Source of the DNA: Spirodela intermedia
Taxonomy: Eukaryota > Streptophyta > Magnoliopsida > Alismatales > Araceae
Reading direction: 5' to 3'
NCBI GenBank assembly: GCA_902729315.2
Contig: LR746266.1
Coordinates: 2,304,759-2,368,758 of the forward strand
DNA: 64,000 nucleotides
Position 1 is the first letter of the stretch; every line of letters begins with the position of its first letter. Position numbers and translations under genes: made by a program. The notes beneath the pieces were generated by a model. It made no database searches. It worked only from the letters and a program-made list of their open reading frames with translations, and was not told the origin of the DNA. Of the stretch, positions 1 to 12,116 are shown one piece after another.

Positions 1-939
1 TGGGTTTTGAAGGATGGAAGGATTGTCTTCTTTAATCTTAAATCTAATGAATTCAGTAAAATTCAAATTTTCTCTTCCAAAATTATCTCTATATTCATAT
101 TTATTATTTCTATTTCTCCTCATTAGTTGAATCAACTCTTTTTCTAGCTTTTCGTTTCTCAACTCATCAAATTCTTCATCTTCCTAAGAGCTATCTTTTA
201 ATTTGGTATATGATATATATCATCATCCTCACTATCAACATCCATGGCTGCAAAATTATGATTAGATTTATTAATTTCGTCTCCAACATCTCCCAAATCA
301 ACTAATTTTTCCTCACCTGAAATATATTTTTCTTCATTTCTGTCCTTACCCCCTTCTATTAAAATTTGGATGATTCTTCCATGATCAGTTGCTATTTCTT
401 CATCTAAGGGCTCTTTCTCCTCATCATTCTCACTATATTCATTCATCAATTGTGAGCAATAAATAATTTTATTCAAATTTTCTACTACTATATTTTCAGC
501 CTTAATATTCTTATTTACTTCTAATGGCTCATCGATTTCTTCTAATAATTGGAAATAAGGATCAGGTAAGATCTTACCACTCCTTAATGTATTCACTATC
601 CTAATATTTTCATTTCATTGGTTTTTTCCTAGATTCATGCTACTAGACTCCCCTTGCTGCAATCCTATTGTTGGGTGGTTCCCTGGATTTTCTATGGGCT
701 GACTAGGTAGTTGTCCCTCTTCTCTCTGATTCCTAAGAGCCTCTATAATTTGTTTTTGGTGTAGCATCATTTGATTCATAATTTGTTACATCATTTGGCT
801 CATTTACTGCATCATTTCCATAGTATCAGGTTCGGTTTGAGAGGGCTGATTTTTTTGAAATCTATTTTCTTGTTTTGGATGAAATTCAGAGTTTAAATTA
901 GGTCTAAGTGCTTCTAGATTTTGAATATTATTTGGGTCT
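1..939 (-). pseudogene. gag 3' part of LTR-T element Z (minus strand, cut by window edge)
   Basis: Read on the minus strand this is the C-terminal half of the LTR-T gag. An open stretch at 596-198 encodes a very acidic segment (residues such as LLEEIDEPLE and DSEDDDIYHIP) that matches element A around 15370-15760 and element C around 35950-36320. It is rich in Glu, Asp and Asn and has no zinc knuckle, and it closes with a stop right after YHIPN. The family is Ty3/gypsy, Athila/Tat-like, judged from the N-terminal gag half at 2574-3249. The 3' LTR would lie left of the window. The sequence is separated from its N-terminal half by the LTR at 940-2573. Confidence 0.75.
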
Positions 940-2573
940 TGACGTGACTCAGTCGTTGTATATTAAATAACACAAATCGAAAATTTATAAAACTAGAAAA
1001 TACGACTTTTCAGATATTTAGAAGTATTTCTGAATAAATATATCAATTATAATTCAATAAAACTTCCAAAAATAGCATTAATTTTCTAGGTCGATCACAG
1101 GGATGTAATATAATATCTGGTAGTTATTTAAAATTTTTCTCAATGAATAAAATTTTCTCTGAATTTTATACTAGGAAATGAAAAGGAAATATATTTAAAA
1201 TTCATGAAAAAGGAAAATAAGGGTGCAGACGTCAGGATGACATCAGCGCCCGGCGAATGCGAATCGGGCAGAAACAGAGTTCCGCTCGGCGATTCTTACG
1301 TAAGCGATTACAGACGATTTAATTAATCAAATTAAGATTTGTAAAAGCTCGAAGAATCGTAATTGAAAAAAGTATATTTTGGTAAATTAAAAACACAAAA
1401 ATTATCACTAAATGAAGCGTAAAGTAAGTTAAAAGCAAGAAAACAGAGTTCCGACGTCACGACGGCGATGCGTCGGCGATGCACCGGAATTTTGAGTGTT
1501 TGGGAGGATCGTCGTGCAGTATCCATGGCCTCAAAGGCTCTCTTTAGACAAGGACGACGTGGGCAATCTCTAGATCTTCTCGCAAAGTCTAGTGATTAAT
1601 GAAATGGGTCGTCGAATCGTCTCCGGCGGCTGTCACCCGTTAAAGCGGAAAAACAGCGACTTTCCGGCTCTCCGGCAGCTGTCACCCGGCAGAGCGGAAA
1701 AACGGCGACTTTCCGGCTCTCCGGCGGCTGTCACCCGACGGAGAAGAGCTGGATGGAGGTGGGGCGCGTGTCAAGGAGCTTCATCCTCAAGTCCGCACAG
1801 CAAGAGGAGGCTCTTCATCGCATCTGGTACGCTCTCAAGAGGTGGCGACTCGTCTCCCAGCAGATCATCCTCTTCTCGATGACGGCTTGTTCGTCGATCA
1901 ATCGGAGATGATTTACTCGATGGATTCGTGATTCTTTTATCGCGAATCGTTCAGCAATTTTAGTAGCAATGCTCCGTGAATCGTGTTGATGAGATTTTCG
2001 CCGATGATCCAGCAATTCTCGTTGCTTAATCCTTCACCGGCAATCTGCAGGAAAGTCACGATAATCAGATAAAAATATATGAATTTTAACTCTAGGAGGA
2101 TTCGAACCCGTGCCGGTTGTCCGCCCCTTCTGAGGAAGGTGTGATGGGTTTAGTCCCACATCGGTTGTGCGCCGACTTTTCGGGCGAATATATAGTAATG
2201 TTAGCTTTCAAAGCAAAGTTCCTTCTCTCGGGTGTACAACCACTCCTTGCCCCACAGTCGGCTGGCCACCGGTGACGTGGAAGGGGAGTACTCGCGGCTA
2301 CTCCCCGACTGAGCTTCTGACCCGCTTGACCGGTGGGTCCCCCTCATTTTGTCTTATTTTTATTTTTTATTTCTTTTTCTTCATTTATCTCAAAAGCAAG
2401 ACTATAAAAATCATATAAATTCATGTAAAATCACATAATTACCTAAAAATTCACATTAATCAAGTGAAAACCACTTTTCACACTTTAACACAAATATAGG
2501 TCTATTTATCATGAGTTAAGGCTAAAACTATATTATTTACTAATTATTAACTCATGATAATGATGACTTATCA
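940..2573 (-). mobile_element. LTR-T long terminal repeat, minus orientation, inside gag of element Z
   Basis: The copy reads TGACGTGACTCAG at its left and GATGACTTATCA at its right, the reverse complement of the family ends, and is 1634 bp long. The flanks are both gag in the same orientation but do not show a 5-bp target duplication. About 395 bp of gag present in element A (14627 to about 15022) is missing between them. This copy also has a short tandem expansion at about 1625-1740, where a block of roughly 50 bp containing GCTGTCACCCG is repeated. That points to recombination or to deletion beside the insertion. Confidence 0.85.
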
Positions 2574-3444
2574 CTCCTCCACATATAGAATCAACCATAT
2601 TTCTATGTTGTTCTAATAATCCATGATAAAAATTTTTATTGAGCTGCCACATAGGTATAGCATGATGAGGACACTTTCTAAGTAAATCTTTGAATTTTTC
2701 TCATGTCTCATGTAAAGTTTCTCCTGGTCTTTGAGAAAAACTCCATATATATTTTCTCATATTTTGAGTTTTTACTAAGGGATAAATTTTTCGAAGAAAG
2801 GCCTATTCTATATCTTTCCAAGTAGTTAATTCTCTATCTAATGTGGATAGCCAATGGCTAGCTTTGTCCCTAAGTGTATGAAGAAATAATTTCATCTTAA
2901 TAATTTCCGGTGTAACTTGAGGGAGATTAACTAAATCACAGACCATATGAAATTTTTCTAAGTGCTGATGAGGTTCCTCTAAAGGTAATCCATGAAAATT
3001 AGGGAGCATTTGAAAAATTCCTAGATTTATTTCAAATTTAACAGTAGGTTCTAATGGGACTCTAATATTGGATGTTCTTTGAAATGAATCAGGGATATAA
3101 TAATTTTTCATGGCCATAGGATTGTTCTCAGTTTGACCTGTACTTCCTTCAAGATCAATCAAAATTAATTTTTCTTTTGGATTTTTAGTTTTGAATGAAA
3201 TAATGAAAGAATTTTCTAGCCTTGGAAGCAAGGATCTTCTACCATGCATAAAAAATCAATAAATTTGAGGGAAAAGTTTAGTAATTGTTACCCTCCTTCA
3301 GTATGCCCCAGTCCTTGCCTTGCTTCTTTTCTTTCTCTTTTTCTAAAAAATTTTCGGCAAGAAAAAAATAAAACAAGAGTTAATTTTATTTTTCTTGTGT
3401 ACTGTAAGAGAAAAACAGAAAAATATTAATTATTATGCAATACA
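2574..3444 (-). pseudogene. gag 5' part of LTR-T element Z
   Basis: The open stretch 3249-2803 (148 aa) starts MHGRRSLLPRLEN and contains the retrotransposon gag core, including LPLEEPHQHLEKFHMVCDLV and the motif ASHWLSTLDRELTTWKDIE. It ends at an in-frame TAG (2803-2805). The same TAG is present in element A (14397-14399). Beyond the stop the frame reads on to the KTQNMRKYIWSFSQRPGETLH region and ends at GTGGAGGAG, next to the LTR at 2573. The family is Athila/Tat-like Ty3/gypsy, where this domain forms the virus-like particle. The copy is dead. Confidence 0.85.
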
Positions 3445-3462
3445 TCTCCGGCAATGGCGCCA
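3445..3462 (-). other. Primer-binding site for tRNA-Asp (element Z)
   Basis: On the minus strand it reads TGGCGCCATTGCCGGAGA, 5 bp inside the 5' LTR. This is complementary, with two changes, to the 3' end of plant tRNA-Asp(GTC) as I remember it (CCCCGGCAACGGCGCCA). The same primer is used by many Athila/Tat Ty3/gypsy elements. Confidence 0.85.
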
Positions 3463-3467
3463 AAATT

Positions 3468-5071
3468 TAACGTGACTCAATCGTTGTATAGTAAATCACG
3501 CAAATTTAAAATTTATAAAACTAAAACATACGAATTTTTGGATATATAGAACTATTTCTGAACAAATATATCAATTATAATTCAATAAAACTTGGGAAAA
3601 TAGCAATAATTTTCCAGATCAATCTACAATATTTGGTAATTATTCAGAATTGTTTTCAAAGAATAGTATTTTCTATGAAGTTTATATTATTAAATGAAAG
3701 GAAATATATTTAAAATTCATGAAAAAGGGAAATAAGGGTGTAGACATCATGATGACGTCAGCGCCCGGCAAATGCGAATCGGGCGGAAATAGAATTTCAC
3801 CCGGTGTTTGTTACAGAAGTGATTATAGACGATTTAATTGTAAAACTGGAAGAATCGTAATGAAATGAAGTATATCTTGGTAAATTTAAAATCAACAAAT
3901 TATCACTAAATGAAATGGAAATTAAGTTGAAAGTAGGAAAACAAAGTTCCAGTGTCACGGCAGTGTGCGTCGGTGATGCACCAGAATCCTGAGCATTCGG
4001 GAGGATAGTCGTGCAGTGTCCACAGCCTCAAAGGCTCTCCTTGGACAAGGACAATGTGGGCGATCTTTAGATCTCCTTGCAAAGTCTAAAGATCAATGAA
4101 ATGGGTCGTCGAATCATCTCCAACGGCTGTCATCCGACGGAGCAGAAAAATGACAACTTTGTGGCTTTCCAACGACTATCACCCGACGGAGAAGAGCTGG
4201 ATGGAGGTGGGGCGCATGTTAAGGAGCTTCATCCTCAAGTCCACACAGTAAGAAGAGGCTCTTCATGGCATCTAGTATGCTCTCAGGAGGTGGCGACTCA
4301 TCTCCCAGCGGATCGTCCTCTTCCCGACAATGGCTTGTTCGTCGATCAATCAAAGATACTTTACTCAATGGATTTGCGATCCTTTTGTCACGAATTGTTC
4401 AGCAATTTTAGTAACAATGCTCTGTGAATCGTGTTGATGAGATTTTCGCCAATGATTCAGCGATTCTGGTTGCTTAATCCTTCACCGGTGATCTGCAGGA
4501 AAGTTGTGATAATCAGATAAAAAATATGAGTTTTGGCTCTAGGAGGATTCGAACCCCCGCCGGTTGCCCACCCTTTCTGGGGAAGGTGATGCAGGTTTAG
4601 TCCCACATCAGTTGTGCGCCGAAGTTTCTAGCAAATATAAAGTAATATTACATTCCCGATCAAGTCCCTTTCTCGCACGTGTATAACCACTCCTTGCCCC
4701 ACAGCCGGCTGCCCACCAGTGACGTGGAAGGGGAGTGGCGCACACGTGCCCTATCGGTCCAAGCTGCTCAAGCCCCTACTTGCAGCTCCTCCGCGACTGT
4801 GCTTCTGACCCGCTTGCGGGCCCAGCTGGCCGGCAGGTCCCCTCATTTTGTAATATTTTTATTTTTATTTGTTTTTCTTCATTTATCTCAAAAGTAAGAT
4901 TGTAAAAATCATATAAATTTGTATAAAATCACATAATTACCCAAAAATTCACATTAATCACTTGAAAACTACTTTTCACACTTTAACACAAATATAAGTC
5001 TATTTATCATTAGTTAAGGCTAAAATTATATTATTCACTAATTATTAACTCAAGATAATGAAGACTTATCA
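3468..5071 (-). mobile_element. 5' LTR of LTR-T element Z
   Basis: This is a 1604-bp LTR whose inner edge (TAACGTGACTCAA, with TGA changed to TAA) abuts the primer-binding site and whose outer edge is GAAGACTTATCA. It has all the family landmarks: the B-box-like GGATTCGAACC at about 4543, TCCCACATCAG plus TATAAAG at about 4600-4645, and TGACGTCAGCG at about 3755. It joins directly to a truncated plus-strand LTR at 5072, so the original outer flank is lost. Confidence 0.9.
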
Positions 5072-7992
5072 CATGTCACCGGTGGCCAGCCAACTGTGGG
5101 GCAAGGAGTGGTTGTGCACATATGAGAAAAGGACTTGCTGATAAGTCTTCATTATCATGAGTTAATAATTAGTAAATAATATAGTTTTAGCCTTAACTCA
5201 TGATAAATAGACTTATATTTGTGTTAAAGTGTGAAAAGTGGTTTTCAATTGATTAACGTGAATTTTTGGGTAATTATGTGATTTTATACGATTTTTACAG
5301 TCTTACTTTTGAGATAAATGAAGAACAAGAAATAAAAATAAAAATATTGCAAAATAGGGGGACCCGCCGGCCAGCCGGGCCCGCAAGCGGGTCAGAAGCG
5401 CAGTCGGGAGTAGCCGCGAGCAGGGGCTCGAGTGGCTTAGCTTGGACCGATAGGGGCACGTGTGCGCCACTCCCCTTCCACGTCACCGATGGCCAGCCGG
5501 CTGTGGGGCAAGGAGTGGTTGTACACGCGAGAGAAGTGACTTTGCTTCCGAAGCTAACATTACTATATATTCGCCTGAAAAATCGGTGCACAACCGATGT
5601 GGGACTAAACCCGCGTCACACCTTCCTCACAGGCGGGCAACCGGCGCGGGTTCGAATCCTCCCAGAGTCAAAATTCATATCTTTTTATCTGATTATCGCG
5701 ACTTTCTTGCTGATCGCTGGTGAAGGATTAAGCAACCAGAATCGCTAGATCATCGGCGAAAATCTCGTCAACGCGATTCACGGAGCATTGCTACTAAAAT
5801 TGCTGAACGATTCGCGATAAAAGGATCGCGAATCCATCGAGTAAATTATCTCCGATTGATCAATGAAAAAGCCGTCGTCGGGAAGAGGACGATCCGCCGG
5901 GAGACGAGTCGCCACCACCTCCTGAGAGCGTACTAGATGCGATGAAGAGCCTCCTCTTGCTGCGCGGACCTGAGGATGAAGCTCCCTGACACGCGCCCCA
6001 CCTCCATCCAGCTCCTCTCCGTCAGGTGACAGCTGCCGGAGAGCCGCAAAGTTGCCGTTTTTCCGCTCCGCTGGGTGACAGCCGCCGGAGACGATTCGAC
6101 GACCCACTTCATTGATCTCTAGACTTTGTGAGAAGATCTAGAGATTGCCCACGTCGTCTTTGTCCAAGGAGAGCCTTCGAGGCCGTGGACACTGCTCGAC
6201 GATCCTCCCGAATGCTCAGGATTCCGGTGCATCGCCGACGCATCGCCGTCGCGACGCCGGAACTCTATTTTCCTTCTTTCAATTTACTTTACACTTTATT
6301 TAGTAATAATTTTTGTGTTTTTAAGTTACCAAAATATACTTTGTTCAATTACGATTCTTCCGGCTTTTACAGATCTTAATTTAGTTAATTAAATCGTTTG
6401 TAATCGCTTACGCAAGAATCGCCGAGCGGAACTCTGTTTCCGCCCGATTCGCGTTCGCCGGGCGCTGATGTCATCTTGACGTCCGCGTCCTTATTTCCCT
6501 TTTTTTTCGTGAATTTTAAATATATTTCCTTTTTATTTCCTAGTATAAAATTCATAGAAAATAGTATTCATTGAGAAAAATTCTGAATAATTACCAGATA
6601 TTATATTACATCCCTGTGATCGACCTGAAAAATTACTGCTATTTTTTGAAGTTTTTTTGAATTATAATTGATATATTTATTTAGAAATACTTCTAAATAT
6701 CCAAAAATTCGTGTTTTATAAATTTTATATTTGCGTGATTTAATATACAGCGACTGAGTCACGTCACTTGCCTTCAAATGTAACATTACTATATATTCAC
6801 TCGAACATTCGACGCACAAGCGATGTGGGACTAAACCCGAGTCACCTTCCCCAAAAAGGGCAGGCAGCCGGCGTGGGTTCGAATCCTCCCAAAGCCAACA
6901 TTCATTTTTTTATCTGATTATCGCGACTTTCCTACAGATCGCCGGTGAAGGATTAAGCAACCAGAATCACTAGATTATCGGCAAAAATCTCGTCAACACG
7001 ATTCGCAAAGCATTGTTACTAACATTGCTGAACGATTCGCGATAAAAGGATCGTGAATCCATCGAGTAAAGTATCTCCGATTGATCAATGAACAAGCCGT
7101 CGTTGGGAAGAGGATGATCCACCGGGAGATGAGTCGCTACCTCTTGAGAGCATACCAGATGCGATGAAGAGCCTCCTCTTGCTGCGCAGACCTGAGGATG
7201 AAGCTCTCTGACACGCGCCCCACCTCCATCCAGCTCCTCTCCGTCGGGTGACAACCGTCAGAGAGCCACAAAGTTGCCATTTTTCTGCTCCATCGGGTGA
7301 CAGCTGTCGGAGATGAATCGATGACCCATTTCATTGATCTCTAGACTTCACAAGGAGATCTAGAGATTGCCCACATCGTCCTTGTCCAAAGAGAGCCTTT
7401 GAGGCCAGGGACACTGCACGACAATCCTCCCGAATGCTCAAGATTCTGGTGCATCGCCGACGCATCACCACCACGATGCTAGAACTCTGTTTTCCTACTT
7501 TCAACTTACTTTACGCTTGATTTAGTGATAATCTTTGTGATTTTAATTTACTAAAATATACTTCGTTCAATTACGATTCTTTTGGCTTTTACAGATCTTA
7601 ATTTGATCAATTAACTCATCTGTAATTGCTTACGTAAGAATCGCCGGGTAGAACTCTATTTTCGCCTGATTCACGTTCGCCGGGTGTTGACGTCATCCTA
7701 ACGTTTGCACCCTTATTCCCTTTTTCATGAATTTTAAATATATTTCCTTTTCATTTCTTAGTATAAAATTCATATAAAATAGTATTCTTTGAGGAAAATT
7801 TTGAATAATTACTAGAGATTATATTACATCCTTATAATCGACTTGGAAAATTACCGTTATTTTGAAAGTTTTATTGAATTATAATTGATATATTTGTTCA
7901 GAAATACTTCTAAATATCTGATAATTCGTATTTTCTAGTTTTATAAATTTTGAAATTTACGTGATTTAATATACAATGACTAAGTCACGTCA
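5072..7992 (+). mobile_element. LTR-T copy truncated at its 5' side and split by a solo LTR
   Basis: The pieces 5072-5138 and 6772-7992 join into one LTR-T lacking roughly its first 350 bp. The left piece begins CATGTCACCGGTGGCC, which is mid-LTR sequence. The right piece resumes at CCTTCAAATGTAACATTAC and ends GACTAAGTCACGTCA. The right flank is the SPO11-2 pseudogene region. No duplication can be scored because the left end is lost. Confidence 0.85.
5139..6766 (+). mobile_element. Solo LTR-T with perfect 5-bp target duplication
   Basis: This is a 1628-bp solo LTR. CTTGC (5134-5138) precedes the TGATAAGTC end, and CTTGC (6767-6771) follows the ACTGAGTCACGTCA end. It is inserted in the middle of another LTR-T, since the sequence left and right of it is contiguous in other copies (compare 12490-12530). 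No internal region is present, so it is the usual product of LTR-LTR recombination within one element. Confidence 0.95.
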
Positions 7993-8670
7993 TCCATAAC
8001 TCACCATGGCAATTTGTGAGTTCTAGAGTTTCATTATAAATAACTTATCTCCACCATCTGATGGTTTCCTCCATATTTCTGACTTTCCTTTCTTTGGCAT
8101 CCATGTCAAGTCCTCATAGAAGGATAGAGGTTTTGGTCCTGAACTTTCTCAAGTTTTGACATCTCCTTCGCCTACCGTCCCCCATCTGTCCTTGATTTAC
8201 CTCCTTCATCTCCATAGCTTTTCTATATCTTCCTACCATTTGTGTCGCTTGGTATCGTTTCACTAATGCCTCATTTTTAGTAGTGTAATTCATAGCAATG
8301 GTTCATAAAAGCAATGGGGATATAATTCAGAAAATAGGTGATCCAGTGCTAGGACATTTGGCAAAGGGAGTAGATGACCAAAATACCTAAATAATTTTTT
8401 TATTTGAAAATTAAGGATATACTTTTTGTATTATGACATCAGAAATGATGTAGTTGATATCGTTTTACAACATAGTGATTGCACATAATGAAAGGTCGAG
8501 ATCTACTTTGTCTCTTTCTTTTGTAATCACAGGGGTGCTTAACTATAAAAGAGTTGAAATCAGTTCCAAGAAATGCTATTGGCGATGTTGTGGTGACACT
8601 AACCATGTAATCTGAATACATATAGTGGTTAAAGTGAATGAGGTCAAAGTAGAAGCTATGGATTGTGTAG

Positions 8671-10307
8671 TGACGTGACTTAGTCGTTGTATATTAAATC
8701 ACGCAAATCTAAAATTTATAAAACTAGAAAATACAACTTTTCAGATATTTAGAAGTATTTCTAAACAAATATATCAATTATAATTCAATAAAACTTCCAA
8801 AAATAGTGGTAATTTTTCAGGTCGATCATAGGGATGTAATATAATATCTGGTAATTATTCAGAATTTTTCTCAATGAATACGATTTTCTATGAATTTTAT
8901 ACTAGGAAATGAAAAGGAAATATATTTAAAATTCACGAAAAAGGGAAATAAGGGTGCGGGCATCAGGATGACGTCAGCACCCGGCGAACGCGAATCGGGC
9001 AAAAATAGAGTTCCGCTCGGCGATTCTTACATAAGTGATTACAGACGATTTAATTAATCAAATTAAGATCTATAAAAGCCGGAAGAATCGTAATAGAACA
9101 AAGTATATTTTGGTAAATTAAAATCACAAAAACTATCACTAAATGAAGCGTAAAGTAAGTTGAAAGCAGGAAAATAGAGTTCCGGCGTCGCGACGGCGAT
9201 GCATCGGCGATGCACCGGAATCCTGAGCATTCGGGAGGATCGTCGTGCAGTATCCACGGCCTCAAAGACTCTCCTTGGACAAAGACGACGTGGGCAATCT
9301 CTAGATCTCTTTTCGAAGTCTACAGATCAATGGAATGGGTTGTCGAGTCGTCTCTGGCGGCTGTCACCTGACGGAGCAAAAAAAATGGCAACTTTGCGGC
9401 TCTCTGGCGGCTGTCACCTGACGGAGAGGAGCTGGATGGAGGTGGGGCGCGTGTTAGGGAGCTTCATCCTCAGGTCCGCGCAGCAAGAGGAGGCTTTTCA
9501 TCGCATCTGGTATGCTCTCAAGAGGTGGCGACTCGTCTCCTGGCAGATCGTCCTCTTCCTGACGACGGCTTGTTCGTCGATCAATCGGAGATGATTTACT
9601 CGATGGATTCGCGATCCTTTTATCGCGAATCGTTTAGCAATTTTAGTAGCAATGCTCCGCGAATCGCATTGATGAGATTTTCGCCGATGATCTAGTGATT
9701 CTCGTTGCTTAATCCTTCACCGGCGATCTGCAGGAAAGTCGCGATAATCAGATAAAAATATATGAATTTTGACTCTGGGAGGATTCGAACCCGCACCGGT
9801 TGTCCGCCCCTTCTGAGGAAGGTGTGACGCGGGTTTAGTCCCATATCGGTTGTGTGCCAATTTTTCATACGAATATATAGTAATGTTAGCTTTCTAAACA
9901 AAGTCCTTTCTCTCGCGTGTACGACCACTCCTTGCCCCACAGCTGGCTAGCCACCGGTGACGTGGAAGGGGAGTGGTGCACACGTGCCCCTATCGGTCCA
10001 AGCCGCTCGAGCCCTTGCTCGCGGCTACTCCCCGACTGAGCTTTCGACCCACTTGCGGGCCCGGCTGGCCGGCGGGTCCCCCCCTCATTTTGTCTTATTT
10101 TTATTTCTTTTTCTTCATTTATCTCAAAAGCAAGACTGTAAAAATCATATAAATTCATGTAAAATCACATAATTACCCAAAAATTCACATTAATCAACTG
10201 AAAACCACTTTTCACACTTTAACACAAATATAAGTCTATTTATCATGAGTTAAGGCTAAAACTATATTATTTACTAATTATTAACTCATGATAATGAAGA
10301 CTTATCA
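8671..10307 (-). mobile_element. Solo LTR-T in intron 1 of the SPO11-2 pseudogene
   Basis: This 1637-bp copy begins TGACGTGACTTAG and ends GAAGACTTATCA. It is flanked by perfect TGTAG duplications (8666-8670 and 10308-10312). The left flank (about 8300-8430) resembles intron 1 of the second SPO11-2 copy at 59425-59550, so the insertion came after the gene duplication. Confidence 0.95.
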
Positions 10308-10312
10308 TGTAG

Positions 10313-11270
10313 TGAAGCCTAAAAATTGTTTGAATACATCAATGTTTAAAATCATCTCATTAGCTTCATCTTTAGGTGGGATGCAATTCATATGATGTAA
10401 TTCCACATTTTTATCACTTTTTCTGTGATGGTGGTTCTAGAGAGTTACAAGAAGTTTATTCATAGATATTTAGACATTTTTATTTTCATAACACCATATT
10501 GTCAAAGCAAAAAGAGGATTGGTACGTTGTTGGTTTCTCTTTCTATTGACAGTGTTAGTCTATCACGGCTGACCCATTTGAGAGATGTGCGAGAGAACCT
10601 CTCTCATCTCAATTATTTGGGAGATGTGCGAGAGAGCTCTCCCATCTAACTCATTGGGGAGGTGTGTGAGGAGTAAAGGGGCAGCGACATGATAGTCACG
10701 TCAATCCTTTTGACCCATTTGGGGGTCGTGTAGAGAGAGAACGAGGGTCGTTGCAGCCGTCACTTCTAAGATGTGCAGTCTCAGCTGTCAATTGAAATGT
10801 TTACTTTTAGGGAGTGGTTATCTTTCCTATTTACTATAAATAGGGCATGTATTTCTCTTTTTGTTGAGTACGATAGATGACAAATTCTCTCTCTCTTGAT
10901 TCTATTCTATCTCTTCATCAACTTAATCTTTTTTTCTTAGTATCTTCTCCCTTTTTTATTGTAGATGAAGTCTTTATAGAAGGAGATAAGAATCCATTGT
11001 TGACTCTCTAGTGTGTGACTCATCTCGAGGGTATTGAGATGTGGATTAGAGGTGTTTGGTGAAAATATTGTTCTCATCAAGATTCTTAATAACTTCGTGA
11101 TTTCTCTTTTATTTTTTCTTATAAATATCCAGAAATTGAGTTTCTATTATTATTGTGATCATGGGCTTGCATTTTTGTTTCTATATTTTCACTATTATAA
11201 TGGTTTTCACTAGTATTACAAAAATTTGGTATATCCTCTTTTATTAAGTCACGTGAGCTTCACTACTTAG
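10313..11270. other. Unassigned stretch within the SPO11-2 pseudogene, with an LTR-like promoter
   Basis: No coding exon is visible and exon 2 should have been here. At 10560-10670 the short phrase GAGATGTGCGAGAGA is repeated. TACTATAAATAGGGC at about 10838 is a good TATA box and is followed by a CT-rich leader, which suggests the LTR of a small unrelated retrotransposon. I could not define its ends. Confidence 0.35.
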
Positions 11271-12116
11271 ATTTTCCTCAAAGTCCTTTTATTGTAGTTC
11301 GAAAAGTCATGAAACTTTGTTTCCAAGTAATGGAGAAGGGGAAGCAAGTCACTCAGAGGGAGCTCTTTCATAGGCTTTTTAGAGAGTCTCCTGATGATTT
11401 TACTTCTCAAGCTCAAGTGAATGGAATAGTGCAAGGTCAATGCCTCATTTTCTTCCTTTCTCATTCGACTCTCTCTCCTGATTATTTTCATCCACGTTGA
11501 TACTATTTGTAGCACATAATCCTCATCCCTCAAAATCTTAGATACTTGAATCTGTAATAACCTTTGACTGTAGATATTCTCCCCAATCTTTGTTACTCTC
11601 CCAAGAGCTTAGAAATCATGGTCTCCTGAAGAGGCGCTATTGCTGGACGTTTGAAACTATTGGTATTTATCTTTCACTTCATATCTATTTTCAGTTCAAT
11701 GTTTTTGTGTATAAACTGAAAAATAGGTTATAAACAAAATTCTAGATACAACCTGTATAATTTGCTGTATAGCACTTGACATGTTGTCTTATCTCTTCCT
11801 TCATGGTGAACTGCGACTATAATGATCCAAACACATGCATTATTGATTGCACCGTTCCTAGGTTAGCTGGATATGATGTAAGTAGTGACCCTAATTTGCT
11901 GGAGAAACTAATTTTCAATTATGATGCCCAATACATTACGGTTTTCAGGAAGATAATTTTATTAATGTGCTTTGAAAAATGAATGTTTTGAGCTGAGATT
12001 CATGTCGACGATATTTCCACTCTAGATCACTTTAAGGACCCTATTTTCTAGAAACTCATCAATGATCAAATTTTCAATCAAATTCGCAGCGCTATTATCA
12101 CAGTTAAGGGGATATC

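Larger units (their letters stand above)
8040..12116 (+). pseudogene. SPO11-2: SPO11-2 pseudogene (meiotic topoisomerase VI-A-like), broken copy 1
   Basis: Exons of a SPO11-2-like gene can be followed in order. An exon-1 remnant lies at about 8110-8230 (RIEVLVLNFLK, then a frame break). Exon 3 is 11298-11435, with AG and GT splice signals and residues KQVTQRELF. Exon 4 is 11574-11662 and exon 5 about 11806-11960 (contains DPNLLEKLIFNYDAQYITV). Exon 6 runs from 12052 (NDQIFNQIRSAIITVKGI) and is cut by an LTR insertion at 12117. Exon 2 was not found. In plants SPO11-2 works with SPO11-1 and MTOPVIB to make meiotic double-strand breaks. Here the catalytic Tyr of RELFY is His, and exon 4 has an in-frame TGA at 11627-11629 where the family has Arg (probable CGA to TGA). 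A solo LTR sits in intron 1. Family identity rests on remembered SPO11-2 proteins. Confidence 0.85.

Noticed and set aside
2098-2110. A possible functional tRNA gene at the GGTTCGAATCC motif.
   Set aside because: Only a T-arm-like piece is visible. No acceptor stem, D-arm or anticodon arm can be drawn.
5266-5748. A 160-codon ORF in the solo LTR at 5139-6766.
   Set aside because: It runs across LTR regulatory sequence, overlaps other open frames on both strands and is not kept in sister LTRs.
8439-8621. A 60-codon ORF on the minus strand in intron 1 of the SPO11-2 pseudogene.
   Set aside because: No known similarity, short, and within intron sequence.
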